Assembly (NCBI GenBank): GCA_050953825.1
Contig: JBMNNF010000010.1
Span: 248,001 to 312,000 of the forward strand
Direction: 5' to 3'
Length of the DNA stretch: 64,000 nucleotides
From: DUQW01 sp050953825
GTDB taxonomy: Bacteria > Bacillota_I > Bacilli_A > Acholeplasmatales > Acholeplasmataceae
Below, piece by piece: positions 1-8,451 of this stretch. The number at the start of each line of letters is the position of its first letter. The stretch's first letter is position 1. The position numbers were made by a program, and so were the translations under genes. The notes beneath the pieces were generated by a model. The model worked only from the letters and a program-made list of their open reading frames with translations. It made no database searches and was not told the DNA's origin.

Positions 1-318
1 TTCGAAATATTAAGAGATGAAGTTTTAAAACAAATTGAAGTAGCCAGAAATGAAAAAGTTTTATCCAAAACATTAGAAGCTAATTTAGAAGTAACAGTAA
101 CCCAGGACATTTTAGAGGCGATTAATGAATTAGAAATCAATTTAATACAAGTGTTAATGGTAGCTGAGATTAAAATTAGTGTTGCTGATGAAGTTAGTGT
201 TAAAGTTACTAAATCAGATAATGTAACTTGTTCTAGATGTTGGAATGTAGTACCTAAAATTAATGAAGATGAGTTATGTCCACGTTGCGCCAATATTATT
301 TCAAAAAGGAGTAATTAA
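1..318 (+). CDS. ileS: Isoleucyl-tRNA synthetase, C-terminal end (partial)
   Basis: The reading frame is open from the first base, so the gene is cut by the window edge and only the last 105 codons are present. The end has the pattern CSRCW followed about 15 residues later by CPRC. This is the C-terminal zinc-binding finger found in bacterial IleRS, which charges tRNA-Ile in the cytoplasm. The preceding part (LEVTV, then helices) fits the anticodon-binding tail. It stops two bases before surE, so the two genes are probably co-transcribed. A related synthetase (ValRS, LeuRS) is unlikely because the CxRCW finger is typical of IleRS. Confidence 0.85.
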   Translation, partial: FEILRDEVLKQIEVARNEKVLSKTLEANLEVTVTQDILEAINELEINLIQVLMVAEIKISVADEVSVKVTKSDNVTCSRCWNVVPKINEDELCPRCANIISKRSN

Positions 319-320
319 CT

Positions 321-1046
321 ATGAGAATTTTAGTAGTAAACGATGATGGAATTAAAGCCCCATATTTAGAGATTTTAGTTAGAGTAGCCTCAAGATTCGG
401 CTTTGTTTATGTTGCAGCACCAATGGAACACCAATCAGCCACCAGCCATGCGATTACAATCGCTAGTAAAATTAGAGTTGATAAAACATCTTATTTTATT
501 CCAAATTCTGAAAAGACGATTGCTGTTGATGGTTTTCCGGCAGATTGTGTCAGATTAGGATTAGCCGTTTTTGATACTGAATTTGATTTAGTGATTGCTG
601 GGGTTAATGCCGGATTTAATATTTCAATGGATCACTTATATTCAGGGACAGTAGCTGCTGCTAGAGAGGCAGTAGTTTTAGGAATTCCAGCAGTGGCAAT
701 TTCAACACATTCATTTGATAGTGCTAACTTGGAGTATAAGATTCAATTAGTTTTAGACGAGATTATTAGTGACAGAAAATATTTAAAACATCGACTTTTA
801 AATGTTAATATGCCAAGAACTCATGAGCTTAAGGGTATTAAGTATACAACTCAAGGAAGAAGATTATATCACGCTGAATTTACACCACTTCCTGATTCTG
901 ATGATTATAAAATTACTTATAGCCAAATGATTTATGACGAACCTGGTGATACTGATGCCACAAATTTAGATAATGATTATATTGTTATTACGCCACTGAC
1001 AATTGATCAAACCAATTATGACGATTTAAAAAAGCTTACAAAATAA
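321..1046 (+). CDS. surE: 5'/3'-nucleotidase SurE
   Basis: SurE is a metal-dependent phosphatase that removes phosphate from nucleoside monophosphates in the cytoplasm. The N-terminus MRILVVNDDG carries the metal-binding Asp pair (residues 8-9). The family signature GFPADCVRLG is at 71-80 and the metal-site Asn region AGVNAGFN at 93-100. At 241 residues it is close to the usual family length of about 250. The ATG follows the ileS stop by two bases, with a GGAG at the end of ileS as ribosome binding site, which suggests translational coupling. Confidence 0.95.
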   Translation: MRILVVNDDGIKAPYLEILVRVASRFGFVYVAAPMEHQSATSHAITIASKIRVDKTSYFIPNSEKTIAVDGFPADCVRLGLAVFDTEFDLVIAGVNAGFNISMDHLYSGTVAAAREAVVLGIPAVAISTHSFDSANLEYKIQLVLDEIISDRKYLKHRLLNVNMPRTHELKGIKYTTQGRRLYHAEFTPLPDSDDYKITYSQMIYDEPGDTDATNLDNDYIVITPLTIDQTNYDDLKKLTK

Positions 1047-1057
1047 GAAAATTTAAA

Positions 1058-1086
1058 TTGTAGATTAGTAATAAATGTGTTATTAT
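1058..1086 (+). promoter_or_regulatory. Probable sigma-A promoter before the 285-residue unknown gene
   Basis: TTGTAG (1058-1063), a 17-bp spacer and TATTAT (1081-1086) lie 25 bases upstream of the next ATG. A strong AAGGGGTG ribosome binding site lies between them. It is called from sequence alone in an AT-rich background. Confidence 0.5.
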
Positions 1087-1110
1087 AAATATATAATAAG
1101 GGGTGAGTAA

Positions 1111-1968
1111 ATGACAAAATTTAGTTTGCATTTTTTCAAGAAACAAGACCGTAATGTTGACTATGAATTATTAAGAGCGTTTTTTGAGGCCCATGAAGAT
1201 TTTCAAGTGAGAATCCACGACTCAAGAAGTGCTGAATTTGTTTATACACACCCAAGGTTGCTTCATCAAGCCGTATTTTATCAAACTAAAAGTTCGCATG
1301 TACCGAACATTTACCGTATTGATGCGGCTTTTTTAGATGTTAATATTCATCTTGAAATTCCGGTATTATCACCGGATTATTTTGTTAGGGAAGTACTATA
1401 TATCGCTGATCAATTAGCTAGTCGTTTTGGATTTTATATTTATTATGAAATCTTTAATAATCCGATGGAAGTTGATATTGATTTCATTATGCAAGTTTTT
1501 ACTACATTAAAAAAATCATATCTTGATCGTAATCCAGATAAATTTGAAGAATATCACATTTTAAATAAGAAAAAGGCAGGAGCTATTTTTAGATATATTG
1601 ACGAATTACCACAATTACAAAACTATTATCGTGATTTAGATGTATTTGTTCCTAAATATCACATTTTAAAAGATGAAAATAATGCGCTAGTATTAGCCAT
1701 GGAATGGCGCGAAAATACAGCGACATTATTTCCACCATATATTGAATATATCTTTTACCGTTCACAAGCTGAAGTTAAAGTTTTGAAAGCGGATTTAGTT
1801 TATGATGAAGTCGAGGAATTTTTAGAACCAGTTCCGGGATTCATTAAAGAAACTTTAGTAATTAATAAATCTAATGTTAAACGCGTTAATAAAATTATGA
1901 AAAAAATTCGCTTTCCAAAAAACAAATATAGTTTTTCAAAAGAAAGTTTGATGTCGGTATTAGATTAA
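1111..1968 (+). CDS. Conserved-looking protein of unknown function, 285 aa
   Basis: I do not recognise a family. The protein is soluble-looking, with no signal peptide or membrane segments, and mixes charged and aromatic residues (many Y, F, D, E). The C-terminal 25 residues are strongly basic (KSNVKRVNKIMKKIRFPKNK), which could contact nucleic acid or membrane lipid; this is only inference. It has its own promoter-like sequence and a strong ribosome binding site. Its stop codon overlaps the start of the next gene (TTAATG), so it is probably coupled to the membrane protein that follows. The gene itself is well supported; the function is not. Confidence 0.85.
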   Translation: MTKFSLHFFKKQDRNVDYELLRAFFEAHEDFQVRIHDSRSAEFVYTHPRLLHQAVFYQTKSSHVPNIYRIDAAFLDVNIHLEIPVLSPDYFVREVLYIADQLASRFGFYIYYEIFNNPMEVDIDFIMQVFTTLKKSYLDRNPDKFEEYHILNKKKAGAIFRYIDELPQLQNYYRDLDVFVPKYHILKDENNALVLAMEWRENTATLFPPYIEYIFYRSQAEVKVLKADLVYDEVEEFLEPVPGFIKETLVINKSNVKRVNKIMKKIRFPKNKYSFSKESLMSVLD

Positions 1969-2684
1969 TGAAAAATGATAAACCATTTATTATTAGACTA
2001 ATCATTCATGTTTTTGGAGCGAGTTTAGTTGGATTTGGCGTTCAAGTCATTATTTATTCGCAAATGGGGTCAGCTCCACTAGATGCGTTTAATTATTACA
2101 CGGCAAGATTATATTTGCAAGCGGTTGGTAAATTAGATGATGGAATCATCTTAAATTTAGTTGGAATTACATCATTCATTTATGGAACTTTAATTACGAT
2201 AATAGTATTTTTAATTAAACGGGATAAAAAATTATTTATCTCATGGATTCATTTAACATTTGTTGCCTTTACGATATTTTTATGGGGATTTCTATTTAAA
2301 ATATTTACTCCACTTGGCGATAATATGGCATTAAAAATTTTATTCGGAGTTTTAGGAATTATTTTGATTGCTCTTGGTACCGCCTTAACCTTACAAACGG
2401 GGTTACCTTCTGGACCATATGAGCAATTAATGTTATTGATTGATTCGAAGATTAATCACTTATTTGTTTCAAAACTAATTCTTGAACTGTTTAATTTAGG
2501 ACTAGCATTTATTTGTATGGTAATTTCAGTTAGAGTCATTAGTAATGAACCATTAGAGTTTACCCAAATTGGGTTATTTACGGTATTCAACTTGTTACTT
2601 ACTTCATATTTAATAGCGTTTTTTAGTTCAATGTACCAAAAAATATTTAATAAATCGAAGGAGGAATTAATGGTCGATGAATAA
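1968..2684 (+). CDS. YczE/YitT-like integral membrane protein
   Basis: This 238-residue protein has about five or six hydrophobic helices and the early motif MGSAPLDAF after the first helix. That motif resembles the GSxPxD/xF pattern of the YczE/YitT group of membrane proteins, whose substrate is unknown. A short polar loop (KRDKK) separates the N- and C-terminal halves. The second half contains LPSGPYEQL, which looks like a repeat of the first-half motif, as expected for an internally duplicated transporter-like fold. The ATG overlaps the stop of the previous gene. Function is unknown. Confidence 0.7.
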   Translation: MKNDKPFIIRLIIHVFGASLVGFGVQVIIYSQMGSAPLDAFNYYTARLYLQAVGKLDDGIILNLVGITSFIYGTLITIIVFLIKRDKKLFISWIHLTFVAFTIFLWGFLFKIFTPLGDNMALKILFGVLGIILIALGTALTLQTGLPSGPYEQLMLLIDSKINHLFVSKLILELFNLGLAFICMVISVRVISNEPLEFTQIGLFTVFNLLLTSYLIAFFSSMYQKIFNKSKEELMVDE

Positions 2685-2883
2685 ATGTATTTATTGTGGC
2701 TCAGAAGATTTAAGACAAATTAAAGTTAATAGTTATGGTCCTGTTACGGTCAATTTGATTAAAGATGATGGAAAACCAAAAGTATTTGCTAAGGCTCCAT
2801 TGTACGGAGATTTATGTTTAAAATGTGGATCAATTTCAAGATTTTATATCAAGGAAAAGCATATTCAAAAATTTGAAAAATAA
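2677..2883 (+). CDS. Small zinc-ribbon protein, 68 aa
   Basis: The protein has two Cys pairs, CIYCG near the N-terminus and CLKCG at about residues 47-51, typical of a treble-clef or zinc-ribbon fold. There is no other recognisable domain. The start lies inside the end of the upstream membrane protein gene (8-bp overlap), and the AAGGAGG sequence at 2658-2664 can serve it with a longish spacer. It might bind nucleic acid or be a partner of a neighbour; I see no evidence to decide. Confidence 0.65.
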   Translation: MNKCIYCGSEDLRQIKVNSYGPVTVNLIKDDGKPKVFAKAPLYGDLCLKCGSISRFYIKEKHIQKFEK

Positions 2884-2905
2884 AAGAGAAGGGAAGTAGT
2901 AAAGT

Positions 2906-3577
2906 ATGAAAGTTAATCAGTACATCGACCACACTAAACTTGGTCCAACAGTAACAAAGAAAGACATTAAAAAATTAGTTGAAGAGGCTAAAAAATATGA
3001 GTTTTTTAGCGTGTGTGTCAACACCACATTTGTTAAATACGCTAAAGAATTAGTTCAAGGCAGCAACGTTAAAGTAGCCACTGTCATTGGATTTCCACAC
3101 GGAACTCATACTGTCAGCGTCAAAGCGTTTGAAACTGAAGAAGCGATTAAAGACGGCGCTGATGAAATTGATATGGTTATCAATGTTGGAGCTATGAAAG
3201 AAGGCAATCATCAGTTAATTTTAGATGAAATTAAAGCGGTAGTTAAAGCGGCTCAAGGTCGTGTGGTTAAAGTTATTTTAGAAACTTGCTACTTAACTAA
3301 AGAAGAAATAGCTAAAGCGTCTCAATTATGCGTGAAAGCTAAAGCTCATTTTGTTAAAACTTCAACTGGATTTGGTACTGGAGGAGCGACGGTTGAAGAT
3401 GTTGAGTTAATTGAAGAAACCGTTAAAGGTAAGGCCGAAATTAAAGCTTCAGGTGGAATTAGAACTTATGAAGATGCTATGGCTATGATTGAAGCTGGAG
3501 CGACACGCCTTGGTGCCTCTAAAGGTGTTGAAATTATGGAAGGATTAAGAGTTGATCCCAACGATAATTCATATTAA
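2906..3577 (+). CDS. deoC: Deoxyribose-phosphate aldolase DeoC
   Basis: DeoC splits 2-deoxyribose-5-phosphate into glyceraldehyde-3-phosphate and acetaldehyde in deoxynucleoside catabolism. The Schiff-base lysine is in HFVKTSTGFG (K151), the proton-relay lysine in IKASGGIRT (K180), and the aspartate pattern DEIDMVINVG is at 86-95. At 223 residues it has the usual length for the short bacterial class. An AGAAGGGA ribosome binding site precedes the ATG. A clear terminator follows. It likely works with the pyrimidine nucleoside phosphorylase encoded at 8452. Confidence 0.96.
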   Translation: MKVNQYIDHTKLGPTVTKKDIKKLVEEAKKYEFFSVCVNTTFVKYAKELVQGSNVKVATVIGFPHGTHTVSVKAFETEEAIKDGADEIDMVINVGAMKEGNHQLILDEIKAVVKAAQGRVVKVILETCYLTKEEIAKASQLCVKAKAHFVKTSTGFGTGGATVEDVELIEETVKGKAEIKASGGIRTYEDAMAMIEAGATRLGASKGVEIMEGLRVDPNDNSY

Positions 3578-3613
3578 TTAAATTGAACAAATTCAACCAA
3601 TTTTATTAAATTG

Positions 3614-3641
3614 AAAAGGCTAGAAAATTCTAGCCTTTTTT
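3614..3641 (+). terminator. Rho-independent terminator after deoC
   Basis: A 12-bp perfect inverted repeat (AAAAGGCTAGAA and its complement, 3614-3625 and 3628-3639) runs into a T tract. Confidence 0.85.
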
Positions 3642-3758
3642 CTCTTTAAATTATATAAAATGATTAATGAAATTAATTCATATTACCAATAATAATCAAT
3701 TTTTGGCAGTTATGAATCTTATCCCTAATCAATTATAATCATTGTGAAAGGAGGCTTT

Positions 3759-4124
3759 ATGTTTAATCAAATCGCATTAGTTGGAAGACTAGTCCATGAT
3801 CCCGAAATCAAAACTCTTGATAGTGGGAAAAGGGTATCGGAGATTACTTTAGCAGTCCGTAGGGCGTTTAAAAATATGGACGGCAATTATGATACAGATT
3901 TCCTTAGAGTTACCTTGTGGGAAGGATTGGCAGAAACTGTAACCAGTTATATGCAAAAGGGGACGATGGTGTTAATTGTTGGTCGGACTCAAATTAGGAG
4001 ATATGATATTAGTGAAGATAGGTATTTAAATATTATTGAAATTATTGCCGAAAGGGTCACTTATTTATCAAATCCATATCGGAAAGATGATGAATCCCGT
4101 CTTGATGATGAAAGCTCGTTTTGA
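3759..4124 (+). CDS. ssb: Single-stranded DNA-binding protein
   Basis: This is an OB-fold SSB of 121 residues, closer in size to the short SsbB/YwpH-type proteins than to the main 160-170 residue SSB. It has the opening MFNQIALVGRLVHDPE, the aromatic and basic DNA-contact region FLRVTLWEG, and an acidic tail ending in DDESSF; a terminal Phe is the usual partner-docking tip. I chose the ATG at 3759 because AAAGGAGG lies at 3747-3754. An upstream GTG in the same frame would contain the ribosome binding site. The gene ends with TGA at the expected tip, which shows TGA is a stop codon here. Confidence 0.9.
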   Translation: MFNQIALVGRLVHDPEIKTLDSGKRVSEITLAVRRAFKNMDGNYDTDFLRVTLWEGLAETVTSYMQKGTMVLIVGRTQIRRYDISEDRYLNIIEIIAERVTYLSNPYRKDDESRLDDESSF

Positions 4125-4137
4125 GCTTTCTTTTTTT
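4110..4137 (+). terminator. Terminator overlapping the ssb stop codon
   Basis: GAAAGCTC (4110-4117) and GAGCTTTC (4123-4130) form an 8-bp stem followed by seven T. The hairpin includes the last codons of ssb. Confidence 0.8.
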
Positions 4138-4199
4138 AAAACTCTTATCAATGATAAAATTGATGTTTTTTGATACAATATAATAAAGGGGTTGATGAT

Positions 4200-5561
4200 A
4201 TGAGAATTGATTTTAAAAATGAAGTATTAAAGAGAAAAGATGATTTTTTAAAAGATTTACAATCCTTAATTGAAATAAATTCAGAATTAACATCTTATGA
4301 TCCAATGCGTGTAGGGATGCCTTTTGGGCCGGGTCCAAGAGAAGTATTAGATAAAATGTTAGAAATTGGCGAAAAAGATGGATTTAATGTATTAAATGTT
4401 GATGGATATGCCGGTCATATTGAATACGGTCATCAACAAGATTATGTGGCAATTTTAGGACATTTAGATGTGGTTCCTGCTGGAAGTGATTGGACTTATC
4501 CACCGTATGAGCTTACAATAGTTAATAACAAGTTATATGGTAGAGGTGTTGAAGATGATAAAGGGCCAACACTAGCAGCATATTACGCAATGAAAATATT
4601 AAAAGATTTAAATATTTCATTATCTAAAAGAATTAAGTTAATTATTGGAACTGATGAAGAATCAGGTTCTCGTTGTATGAGACACTACTTGAAGAAACAT
4701 CCAGAAGTTCCGGTATCAGGATTTGTTCCTGATGCTGATTTTCCATTAATTTATGCTGAAAAAGGAATTTTAAGAGTTGATATTAGAGGGTCAATTATTG
4801 ATGATAATATTGTCTCAATTGATGCCGGATTACGAGCAAATATGGTGCCTGATCAAGTTAATGTCGTGTTTAAAGGTAATTTAGTTGATGAAATTAAATT
4901 AATTGATGATAAATTATCTCCAACCTTTGAAAATAATCAAACGAAACTGCGAATTAGTGGAAAAAGTGCCCATGGTTCAACTCCTGAATTAGGTGAAAAT
5001 GCCGTCTTTAATTTATTAAGATTAACCGATAAGTTAAATCTGACAGGAGGGATATTACACATTTTAGGGACTTATTTTTTTGAAGATACTACTGGAAAAA
5101 GTTTAGGAATTGATACAGTTTGTCCCGAAACTGGGAAATTGACTGAAAATTTAGGAATTCTTAAATATGATGGACAGGAGTTATTAATTACTTTAGATAT
5201 TAGATATCCTAAGGGAATAACTTATAAGCAAATAGTTGATAACATTAAATTAAGATTAAACAAATATGAATTAGATGTTACTAGATCAACTAATAGTGAT
5301 ATGTTATATGTATCACCACAGTCCGATTTAGTTCAAACTTTACTTAAGGTATATAAAAAACATACTGGTGATAAAACGGCGAAGCCAATGGTTATTGGTG
5401 GTGGAACCTACGCTAGAAGCATACCGAATGTGGTCGCATTTGGACCACATATGCCAGGCAGACCATCATTTATTCATCAAAAAGATGAATATATGTTACT
5501 AGATGATTTATTGTTAGCCACGATTATCTATTTAGAATCGTTATATGAATTGGCAAAATAA
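4200..5561 (+). CDS. pepV: PepV-like dipeptidase (M20 metallopeptidase)
   Basis: This is an M20-family di-zinc peptidase, most like PepV, which hydrolyses Xaa-His and other dipeptides in the cytoplasm. It has the metal ligands in GHLDVVPAG (H88, D90), the bridging Asp in GRGVEDDKGPT (about 119-120), the catalytic Glu in GTDEESGSR and a late zinc His in the GPHMPGRP/FIHQKDE region. At 453 residues it is slightly shorter than Lactobacillus PepV (about 470). The ATG at 4200 has AAAGGGG eight bases upstream; a TTG at 4170 is in frame but has no ribosome binding site. It is followed after 13 bases by thyA. Confidence 0.88.
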   Translation: MRIDFKNEVLKRKDDFLKDLQSLIEINSELTSYDPMRVGMPFGPGPREVLDKMLEIGEKDGFNVLNVDGYAGHIEYGHQQDYVAILGHLDVVPAGSDWTYPPYELTIVNNKLYGRGVEDDKGPTLAAYYAMKILKDLNISLSKRIKLIIGTDEESGSRCMRHYLKKHPEVPVSGFVPDADFPLIYAEKGILRVDIRGSIIDDNIVSIDAGLRANMVPDQVNVVFKGNLVDEIKLIDDKLSPTFENNQTKLRISGKSAHGSTPELGENAVFNLLRLTDKLNLTGGILHILGTYFFEDTTGKSLGIDTVCPETGKLTENLGILKYDGQELLITLDIRYPKGITYKQIVDNIKLRLNKYELDVTRSTNSDMLYVSPQSDLVQTLLKVYKKHTGDKTAKPMVIGGGTYARSIPNVVAFGPHMPGRPSFIHQKDEYMLLDDLLLATIIYLESLYELAK

Positions 5562-5574
5562 AAGGTGATAAATT

Positions 5575-6444
5575 ATGAAACAATATTTACAAATGTGCCG
5601 TGATATTTTAGAAAGAGGCGAATTAAAAGAAGACCGTACTGGTGTTGGTACCAAAGGTTTTTTTGGTTATCAAGCACGATATAACCTAGAAGAAGGGTTT
5701 CCTTTATTAACGACTAAAAGAGTTTATTTAAGAGCGATAATTCATGAATTATTATGGTTTATTAGTGGTGACACTAATATTAAATATTTAGTTGATAATA
5801 ATGTTAGAATTTGGAATGAATGGCCATATGAACTTTTCAAAGAATCAGAAGATTATCAAGGTGAAACTATGGAAGAATTCATTGAAAAGATTAAAGAAGA
5901 TGATGAGTTCGCAAAAAAACACGGAGACTTAGGTCCAGTATATGGGAAACAATGGCGTAATTTTTTTGGAGTTGATCAAGTTGAATATGTGATTAATGAA
6001 ATTAACAATAATCCTAATTCAAGAAGAATAATTATCTCAGCTTGGAATCCAGCACAGATTGATCAAATGGCCCTTCCTCCATGTCATGCGTTTATGCAAT
6101 TTTATGTATCAGGTGATGGCAAATTATCGCTTCAATTATATCAACGAAGTGCTGATGTTTTTTTAGGAGTACCCTTTAATATTGCCTCGTATTCATTATT
6201 GTTAATGATGGTGGCACAAGTAACTGGACTTACCGCATATGAATTTATTCATACTACCGGTGATACTCATATTTATACTAACCATTTTGATCAAATTAAG
6301 TTACAACTTTCAAGAGAACCACGACCATTACCTAAGATGATTTTAAATTCAAAAGTTAAATCAATTTATGATTTTAAATTTGAAGATTTTAAACTAGTTG
6401 ATTATAATCCTTATCCAGCAATCAAAGGAGTTGTTGCTGTATGA
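5575..6444 (+). CDS. thyA: Thymidylate synthase ThyA
   Basis: ThyA makes dTMP from dUMP using methylene-tetrahydrofolate, which is oxidised to dihydrofolate. The catalytic cysteine is in LPPCHAFMQFYV (C170). Also visible are the dUMP-phosphate arginines in EDRTGVGT near the start and in NSRRIIISAWNP, and the QRSADVFLGVPFNI and HIYTNHFDQI blocks. At 289 residues it carries a short insertion compared with the 264-residue E. coli enzyme, between residues 85 and 115. The TGA stop overlaps the folA start (ATGA), a classic thyA-folA pair that recycles dihydrofolate. Confidence 0.97.
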   Translation: MKQYLQMCRDILERGELKEDRTGVGTKGFFGYQARYNLEEGFPLLTTKRVYLRAIIHELLWFISGDTNIKYLVDNNVRIWNEWPYELFKESEDYQGETMEEFIEKIKEDDEFAKKHGDLGPVYGKQWRNFFGVDQVEYVINEINNNPNSRRIIISAWNPAQIDQMALPPCHAFMQFYVSGDGKLSLQLYQRSADVFLGVPFNIASYSLLLMMVAQVTGLTAYEFIHTTGDTHIYTNHFDQIKLQLSREPRPLPKMILNSKVKSIYDFKFEDFKLVDYNPYPAIKGVVAV

Positions 6445-6911
6445 TTAACTTAATTTGGGCCATGGATGAAAATCGGTTAATTGGCGCACGTGATCGCTTA
6501 CCTTGGAGCTATCCCACCGATTTAAAACATTATCATAAGTTAACCAAAGGTAAAGATGTGTTAATGGGACATGAGACTTATTTATCACTAAAAGGATACT
6601 ATAAAAAAAGACCATTACCATATGTTAAAATTTTTGTGGCAAACTTAAATGATTATCATTATGATGATGCCATCTTAGTTAAAGACGTGACTGATTTCTT
6701 GGCTAATTATCAAGATGAATTATGGGTTATTGGTGGTAAAACAATTTATGAGTTAGCACTAGATTACGCTGACAATTTATATATTACTTATATCTTAAAT
6801 CGTCACCAAGGTGACATTTATATGAAACCTTTTTCATTAGCTAATTTTAAATTAAGTAATAAGGCAATAGAACCAAGTTTAATCTTTACTAAATACGAAA
6901 GGATCAGATAA
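6441..6911 (+). CDS. folA: Dihydrofolate reductase
   Basis: This enzyme reduces dihydrofolate to tetrahydrofolate with NADPH. Visible are the N-terminal strand INLIWAMDENRLIG, the substrate motif LPWSYPTDLKH with the acidic catalytic residue D27, the cofactor region LMGHETYLSL and WVIGGKTIYEL near 105-115. The length (156) is standard. The usual Thr in the MGRxT cofactor motif is present as GHET with His in place of Arg, a modest departure. The start overlaps the thyA stop, so coupled translation is expected. Confidence 0.92.
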   Translation: MINLIWAMDENRLIGARDRLPWSYPTDLKHYHKLTKGKDVLMGHETYLSLKGYYKKRPLPYVKIFVANLNDYHYDDAILVKDVTDFLANYQDELWVIGGKTIYELALDYADNLYITYILNRHQGDIYMKPFSLANFKLSNKAIEPSLIFTKYERIR

Positions 6912-6913
6912 TT

Positions 6914-7708
6914 ATGTTCGTACCAGTATCATTTTTATTATCAGCACTATATGTATTTTTAATGACTTATTTTGTCAGTTCTGCCTGGTATTTTATCATC
7001 CTTTGGGCAGTAACTGGAATTATCATTTTTTACTTATTAACGATTATATTTTTAATTTTAATTATTGAAATTATTTTCCCGAGATTAAGTTATGATTCGA
7101 AAATAAAATATATGTATATTCGAGAAATGGGCTGGTGGATTACAACGTTTTTATTAATTGCGAGAGTTAAAATCGTCGGTAAAGAAAATTTACCAAAAGA
7201 TGGCAAATTAACAGTTTATGGTAACCACAAATCAAAACTAGATCCTCTTTATATTTCGCAAGCGATTAGTCGTCCACATGGATATGCAGCTAAAAGTGAA
7301 TTATCTAAATTCATTGTCGTTAATACGTTATTAGAATCGATGAATTCATTTTATGTTTATCGGGAAGATAACCGTAAAACATTAAGAGAACTAATGAAAG
7401 GAATTGATCGTGCTAAAGAAGGTCATTGTTTCTTAATATTTCCAGAAGGTGGCACGATGTATCGTGAGCATGAAGATATTAGAGAAGTTAGAAGCGGAGC
7501 TTATAAACTAGCTCAAAAGGCAAAAACCGATATTATGCCAGTGACGATGTTAGGAACTAATCAATGGGCGAAGAGAAAGTTTTATTTGTGGCCGATTAAA
7601 GTTAAGATTATTTTACATCCAGTAATTAAATATGAAGATTACCAAGATTTAACAACTAATGAAATTGCTGACAAAGTTACTGCCATTATTAATTCAGTAA
7701 TCGAATAA
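6914..7708 (+). CDS. plsC: 1-acyl-sn-glycerol-3-phosphate acyltransferase (PlsC family)
   Basis: PlsC acylates lysophosphatidic acid to phosphatidic acid in membrane lipid synthesis. Two or three hydrophobic helices occupy residues 1-65. The catalytic HX4D motif is in GNHKSKLDP and the glycerol-phosphate-binding block in FPEGGTMYRE. At 264 residues it is slightly long because of the N-terminal membrane part. It starts two bases after folA and is followed by a terminator, so it is the last gene of the peptidase-thyA-folA run. Confidence 0.9.
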   Translation: MFVPVSFLLSALYVFLMTYFVSSAWYFIILWAVTGIIIFYLLTIIFLILIIEIIFPRLSYDSKIKYMYIREMGWWITTFLLIARVKIVGKENLPKDGKLTVYGNHKSKLDPLYISQAISRPHGYAAKSELSKFIVVNTLLESMNSFYVYREDNRKTLRELMKGIDRAKEGHCFLIFPEGGTMYREHEDIREVRSGAYKLAQKAKTDIMPVTMLGTNQWAKRKFYLWPIKVKIILHPVIKYEDYQDLTTNEIADKVTAIINSVIE

Positions 7709-7710
7709 TG

Positions 7711-7757
7711 AAAAAACCACTATTTTGATATGATACCTCCAAAGTAGTGGTTTTTTT
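7711..7757. terminator. Bidirectional terminator between plsC and the phosphatase
   Basis: AAAAAACCACTA (7711-7722) pairs with TAGTGGTTTTTT (7745-7756), A-rich on one side and T-rich on the other, so it can work for both converging genes. The loop contains most of an 18-base sequence that recurs at 47429. Confidence 0.8.
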
Positions 7758-7786
7758 GTGGTGAAATTTGATAATTTACCAAAATA

Positions 7787-8356
7787 TTATGATGTAGGAG
7801 TATTGTTAAGGACTTGTAGTAATTTGATATTATCCGCTTTTACATCAAAAATTAAAATAGCGCCATTTAGTAATATTGAACTATAGTTATATTTATCAGA
7901 CATAAATACAGTTAATATTGATTTCATTGTATGGGAATGACAGCCAACCAAGACGGTTTTACCATTGTGTTTTTCATATAAATTCATTACTCCATGATAA
8001 ACTCTTTCTTGAATTTCTTTGTTAGTTTCATAACCAGGTAGTAATATTTTTATTGGAAAAACTTCACTGACTAACCGACCTTCATAAGGTCCAAAATTTC
8101 TCTCATAAAAACTTGGATCTCTGATCACAGTTTTATTATAACCGTAAGCATTTAAAATAATTTGAGTCGTTTGAAAAGCTCTTTTAGATGGACTTGAATA
8201 AAAAAAGTCAATATTTTTAACATTTTTGACTAAGATTTCAGCGGCCTTTTCCGCATCTTTAATCCCGCGATTGGTTAGTGGATAATCACTACGCCCTTGA
8301 ATTAATCCCATCTTGTTTAATTCTGTTTGTCCGTGACGTACCATAATTAATTTCAT
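7787..8356 (-). CDS. Histidine phosphatase family protein (GpmB/CobC-like)
   Basis: The N-terminal MVRHGQTELN is the RHG catalytic motif of the phosphoglycerate mutase/histidine phosphatase superfamily. The companion arginine is in SSPSKRAFQT, the acid in FYERNFGPYEG and the second His in GCHSHTMKS. At 189 residues it is the short form seen in broad-specificity phosphatases. It is not the full cofactor-dependent mutase (about 230-250 residues), so a glycolytic role is not assigned; the substrate is unknown. It converges on plsC across a bidirectional terminator. Confidence 0.85.
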   Translation of the reverse strand: MKLIMVRHGQTELNKMGLIQGRSDYPLTNRGIKDAEKAAEILVKNVKNIDFFYSSPSKRAFQTTQIILNAYGYNKTVIRDPSFYERNFGPYEGRLVSEVFPIKILLPGYETNKEIQERVYHGVMNLYEKHNGKTVLVGCHSHTMKSILTVFMSDKYNYSSILLNGAILIFDVKADNIKLLQVLNNTPTS

Positions 8357-8451
8357 TCTATCCCTCCACTAACAATATAACATATTTGGAAAATATTATT
8401 ATAAGTTAATAATTCTATGGTAAAATATAGGTGTTAAAAGGAGTTGTTATT

